Shown: in pieces, positions 5,671 to 8,645 of the stretch | Position numbering within the stretch: the first letter of the stretch is position 1 | Layout: every line of letters begins with the position of its first letter | Source of the DNA: Pseudomonadota bacterium | GTDB taxonomy: Bacteria; Pseudomonadota; Gammaproteobacteria; Xanthomonadales; Xanthomonadaceae | NCBI GenBank assembly: GCA_023423855.1 | Contig: JAFAEU010000088.1 | Location: 1-8,645 of the forward strand | Length of the DNA stretch: 8,645 nt | Reading direction: 5' to 3' | Notes under the pieces: model-generated | The model's input: only the letters and a program-made list of their open reading frames with translations | What the model was told of the DNA's origin: nothing | Databases searched by the model: none | Made by a program: the position numbers and the translations under genes

Positions 5671-8400
5671 TCACGGCGCACGCACCTCGAAGCTGGCGCT
5701 GACGCGGATGTCGGCGCTGGAGGCGCCGACGTCCACCGCGTACCCGCCCGGATCTACCGCGTAGGCCTGTGCGTCCTCGTCGTAGCGGCGCAGGTCGCGC
5801 TCCGGAACGAACACGAACGAGACTTCGCGCGATTCGCCGGGCGCGAGGTGGATGCGCTCGAAGGCGCGCAGTTCCTTCAGCGCGCGGCCGGGCGCCGGCG
5901 CCAGCGGACGCAGGTAGGCCTGCACCACTTCGTCGCCCGCGCGCTCGCCGCTGTTGCGCACCGTCAGCGTCGCCCGCACCTGCCCGTCCGCGACGACGAC
6001 ATCGCGGTCGAGCTTCAGGCCGGCATGATCGAAGCGGGTGTAGGAGAGGCCGTGGCCGAAGGGATACAGCGGCTCGCCCTCGAAATAGCGGTAGGTGCGG
6101 CCGGCCATGGCGTAGTCGTCGAACGCCGGCAGCTTCTCGTCGGCCTTGTAGAACGTCACCGGCAGGCGGCCGGCGGGACTGACGTCGCCGAACAGCACGT
6201 CGGCCACGGCGCTGCCACCGCGCTGGCCCGGATACCAGGCCACCAGGATCGCCGGCAGGTGTTCCTTGGCCCAGTCGACGCCGAGCGCCGAGCCGGTGGT
6301 CAGCACCAGCACTACCGGCTTGCCTGTCGCGTGCAGCGCTTCGAGCAGCTTGCGCTGCGTGTCCGGCAGACGGATGTCGGTGCGGTCGCCGCCGGAGAAG
6401 CCCGGGTAATTGACCGTCATCTCCTCGCCTTCCACGTCACCGGTCAGGCCGCCGACGAAGACCACGGCGTCGGAGCTGCGCGCAAGGTCCAGCGCCTCGT
6501 CGAACGTCGGCTTCGCGCCCGGCAGGTCCCAGGCCAGGCGCACGCTGGCGTCGCGGTCGTTCTCGTAGTACTCGAGCCGGAGGTCGTAGGCGCGGCCGCC
6601 CTCGAGTTCGATCTCGACGCTGTCCGCGCGCAAGCGCTCGGTGTTCTCCCAGCGGTCGAGCAGCAGCTTGCCGTCGAGGTACAGGCGGAAGCCATCGTTG
6701 GCGCCGGCCTCGAGCCGGTAGCGGCCGCTGGCCGGCGGCAGCAGCTGGCCGCTCCAGCGGATGCTGAAGCCGTCGTTGGGCAGGGCGTTGCCGGGACCGG
6801 CCTCGCCGCGCGCCAGCAGGTTGTCGGTCGGCGAGCCGCGGTCCCAGCGGAAGCCGATCTGCGCGTCGACGCGCACCAGCACCGGTTCCCCGGACAGGTC
6901 CCTGTTGCGGAAGTACTCGCCACGCAGGCCGCGCTCGCCCGAACCGGCCTGCGGGCGCAGGTACTGCGGCTCGACCAGCGGCGTCGCGGCCGGATCGTCG
7001 CGGCCCTCGACCAGGTCGGCACCGCGCGCGTACACCACCTCGGTGTCCGGCAGCGCCTCGCGGATGCCGCGCAGCACGGTCACCGGGTCGGCCGGCGTGC
7101 CGTAGTAGTTGCCGAGCAGCGCCATGGTGTCGTCCGCGGTCGGTCCGATCACGGCCAGGCGCCTGATGTCCTTCGACAGCGGCAGCACGCCGTCGTTCTT
7201 CAGCAGCACGATCGATTCCTGCGCCACCTTGCGCGCCAGCGCGTCGTGCGCCGGCGCCTGATTGACCGAGTACGGAATCTGCGCCCAGCGCACCTGCTCC
7301 GGCGGATCGAACATGCCCAGGCGCATGCGCGCGGTCATCAGCTTCGTGAGCGCGGCGTCGACCTCGTCTTCGCCGAGCAGGCCCTTGCGCACCGCGACCG
7401 GGATCGACGGGGCGTAGGTCTCGCCGCAGTCGAGCTCGGTGCCGTTCTTCACCGCCAGTGCGGCGGCTTCCTCCGGCGTCGCGACGATCTTGTGGTTCTC
7501 CCAGATGTCCACGACCGCCCAGCAGTCGGACAGCACGTAGCCCCCGAAGCCCCAGTCGCCGCGCAGGATGTTCCCGGTGAGGAAGGAGCTGGCGCTGGCC
7601 GATTCGCCGTAGACGCGGTTGTAGGCGCCCATGACCGCGGCGACATCGGCCTCCTTCACCAGCGCCTCGAACGCCGGCAGGTAGGTATCGTACAGGTCGC
7701 GCTTCGATGGATGCACGTCGAAGGTGTGGCGGTCGGCCTCGGGCCCGCTGTGCACGGCGTAGTGCTTGGCGGTGGCGTCGAGCTTGCGGTATTTCGGGTC
7801 GTCGCCCTGCAGTCCCTTCACGAACGACACGCCCATGCGCGCCGTCAGGTAGGGATCCTCGCCGTAGGTTTCCTGGCCGCGGCCCCAGCGCGGATCGCGG
7901 AAGATGTTGATGTTCGGCGACCAGAACGTCAGGCCCTGGTAACGCCCGTGCTCGCCCTTGCGCAGGAATTCGTGGTGCTTGGCACGGGCCTCGTCGCTGA
8001 TGGTCTTCGAAACCTCGTCCATCAGCGGCACGTCAAAGGTCGCCGCCATGCCGATCGCCTGCGGGAACACCGTCGCCGCGCCCGCGCGCGCGACGCCGTG
8101 CAGCGCTTCGTTCCACCAGTCGTAGGCGGGCAGCCCGAGCCGCTCGATCGCCGGCGAATCGTTCTGCATCTGCGCGGCCTTTTCCTCCAGCGTCATTTGC
8201 GATACCAGTGCGGCGGCGCGTTCCTCGAAGCTGCGCGAAGTGTCCAGCCACGGCCGCTCCGGATCGGCGGCCTGCGCCTGCCACGCCGGCAGCGACGCCA
8301 GCAGGGCCGCCGCGCACCAGCGCGCGAGGGCGCGAGGGCGCGAAACCCGCGGATGCGGGCGCGACGAGATGCGCGGAGCATTTCCGGTCTTGGACGGCAT
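5671..8400 (-). CDS. Exported GH3 glycoside hydrolase with PA14 insert (beta-glucosidase/beta-xylosidase)
   Basis: A 909-aa family 3 glycosidase that removes terminal beta-linked glucose, xylose or arabinose from oligosaccharides. Residues 1-45 form a signal peptide with a long Arg-rich n-region, core CAAALLASLPAW and cleavage near AQA-AD. The TIM barrel (about 50-370) has Lys212-His213 (KHY) and the nucleophile Asp292 in VLSDCW. The second domain (about 390-760) is interrupted by a PA14 carbohydrate-binding domain at about 491-630 (GLRGEYFRNRDLSG to VRLAWDLPG). The acid/base is probably one of the glutamates in DVEGEEM (655-661). FGHGLSYTRF (781-790) precedes a fibronectin-III-like C-terminal domain. 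The start at 8400 follows a strong purine-rich ribosome site, 23 nt after the GH43 stop; the upstream open frame has no family sequence. The operon suggests beta-xylosidase, but sequence alone does not exclude beta-glucosidase. Periplasmic location is inferred. Confidence 0.95.
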   Translation of the reverse strand: MPSKTGNAPRISSRPHPRVSRPRALARWCAAALLASLPAWQAQAADPERPWLDTSRSFEERAAALVSQMTLEEKAAQMQNDSPAIERLGLPAYDWWNEALHGVARAGAATVFPQAIGMAATFDVPLMDEVSKTISDEARAKHHEFLRKGEHGRYQGLTFWSPNINIFRDPRWGRGQETYGEDPYLTARMGVSFVKGLQGDDPKYRKLDATAKHYAVHSGPEADRHTFDVHPSKRDLYDTYLPAFEALVKEADVAAVMGAYNRVYGESASASSFLTGNILRGDWGFGGYVLSDCWAVVDIWENHKIVATPEEAAALAVKNGTELDCGETYAPSIPVAVRKGLLGEDEVDAALTKLMTARMRLGMFDPPEQVRWAQIPYSVNQAPAHDALARKVAQESIVLLKNDGVLPLSKDIRRLAVIGPTADDTMALLGNYYGTPADPVTVLRGIREALPDTEVVYARGADLVEGRDDPAATPLVEPQYLRPQAGSGERGLRGEYFRNRDLSGEPVLVRVDAQIGFRWDRGSPTDNLLARGEAGPGNALPNDGFSIRWSGQLLPPASGRYRLEAGANDGFRLYLDGKLLLDRWENTERLRADSVEIELEGGRAYDLRLEYYENDRDASVRLAWDLPGAKPTFDEALDLARSSDAVVFVGGLTGDVEGEEMTVNYPGFSGGDRTDIRLPDTQRKLLEALHATGKPVVLVLTTGSALGVDWAKEHLPAILVAWYPGQRGGSAVADVLFGDVSPAGRLPVTFYKADEKLPAFDDYAMAGRTYRYFEGEPLYPFGHGLSYTRFDHAGLKLDRDVVVADGQVRATLTVRNSGERAGDEVVQAYLRPLAPAPGRALKELRAFERIHLAPGESREVSFVFVPERDLRRYDEDAQAYAVDPGGYAVDVGASSADIRVSASFEVRAP

Positions 8401-8407
8401 CTTCCCT

Positions 8408-8412
8408 CTCCT
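8408..8412 (-). promoter_or_regulatory. Strong ribosome binding site fixing the GH3 start
   Basis: AGGAG sits in the purine run GAGGGAGGAGAGGGAAG that directly abuts the ATG at 8400, with 7 nt between the core and the start codon. It is the strongest ribosome site in the window. It selects 8400 over upstream in-frame starts that would read into the preceding gene. Confidence 0.8.
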
Positions 8413-8423
8413 CCCTCGATGAT

Positions 8424-8645
8424 TCACGGCGCCTTGCGCTCGTCGCGCGCATGCGGCCCGAGCGTGGCGCCGACGAAGCCGCCGGCGACGTCGGTGCTCA
8501 GGATGGTGCCGTCGACGTCGCGCGCCAGCCATTGCCAGCCCTGGCCGTCGCCGGCGTCGAAGGCGAACGAATACGTGCCCTCGTTGCCCTCGATCTTCAG
8601 CTGCAACGCACCGGCCTCGCCCGTGCCGCGCATCGCGACGATCTC
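8424..8645 (-). CDS. Glycoside hydrolase family 43-like protein, C-terminal end only (partial at right edge)
   Basis: Only the last 73 codons are in the window; the frame is open to the right edge, so the start and catalytic domain lie outside. The segment reads as the final strands of a concanavalin-A-like beta-sandwich: ALQLKIEGNEGTYSFAF, then WLARDVDGTILSTDVAGGF and VGATLGPHA. This pattern is typical of the C-terminal accessory domain of GH43 beta-xylosidases and alpha-L-arabinofuranosidases (GH43_C2 type). The stop lies 23 nt before GH3, so this is the upstream member of the GH43-GH3-UxuB-like operon, whose promoter must be outside the window. The internal ATG at 8633 is not a likely start because the domain would begin mid-strand. 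Subfamily and substrate cannot be judged from this fragment. Confidence 0.75.
   Translation of the reverse strand, partial: EIVAMRGTGEAGALQLKIEGNEGTYSFAFDAGDGQGWQWLARDVDGTILSTDVAGGFVGATLGPHARDERKAP

Noticed and set aside
5649..5681. GTG at 5681 as start of the reductase gene
   Set aside because: It would add 11 residues that look non-homologous and overlap the GH3 stop; the ATG at 5648 gives the expected N-terminus.
3843..5702. Plus-strand 619-codon frame opposite the reductase gene
   Set aside because: It is antisense to a well-recognised dehydrogenase with all catalytic residues and shows no domain of its own.

Overview
The window is very GC-rich, with strong G/C preference at third codon positions. 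Its gene content and repeats fit a plant-polysaccharide-degrading gammaproteobacterium of the Xanthomonadaceae/Lysobacteraceae (Xanthomonas, Lysobacter or Luteimonas type). Three things point there: a GH43-GH3-UxuB-like run as in xanthomonad xylan-utilisation loci, a LacI-type operator resembling the Xanthomonas xyl-box, and a REP-like repeat of a kind common in this group. The genus is inference from sequence features only.

Layout. From the left edge, a GC hairpin (12-35) lies just downstream of a two-gene minus-strand operon. That operon runs from an FAH-fold 2-keto-3-deoxy-acid dehydratase candidate (1658-2476) into an NADP-type aldehyde dehydrogenase of the alpha-ketoglutaric semialdehyde dehydrogenase type (60-1661); the two overlap by ATGA. 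A 605-bp divergent intergenic region (2477-3081) follows. It holds a perfect 28-bp inverted repeat, a four-copy degenerate 21-bp tandem array grown out of one repeat arm, and a xyl-box-like operator. A plus-strand SMP-30/gluconolactonase-family lipoprotein (3082-4161) comes next. It runs into, and overlaps by 10 bp, the 3' end of a second minus-strand operon: partial GH43 (8424 to right edge), then GH3 with a PA14 insert (5671-8400), then a mannitol-dehydrogenase/fructuronate-reductase family enzyme (4152-5648), with gaps of 23 and 22 nt.

How the genes fit together (inference). The GH43 and exported GH3 enzymes would release pentoses or glucose from xylan-like oligosaccharides. The UxuB-like reductase would handle the hexuronate branch from glucuronate side chains. 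The SMP-30 lactonase, the FAH-fold dehydratase and the semialdehyde dehydrogenase match three steps of a non-phosphorylative (Weimberg-type) pentose pathway ending at 2-oxoglutarate. The sugar dehydrogenase and the aldonate dehydratase of that route are not in the window. I see no tRNA, rRNA, CRISPR, transposase or phage gene. The most unusual DNA is the 2620-2800 repeat block and the operator upstream of the lactonase. I found no convincing wholly novel system.
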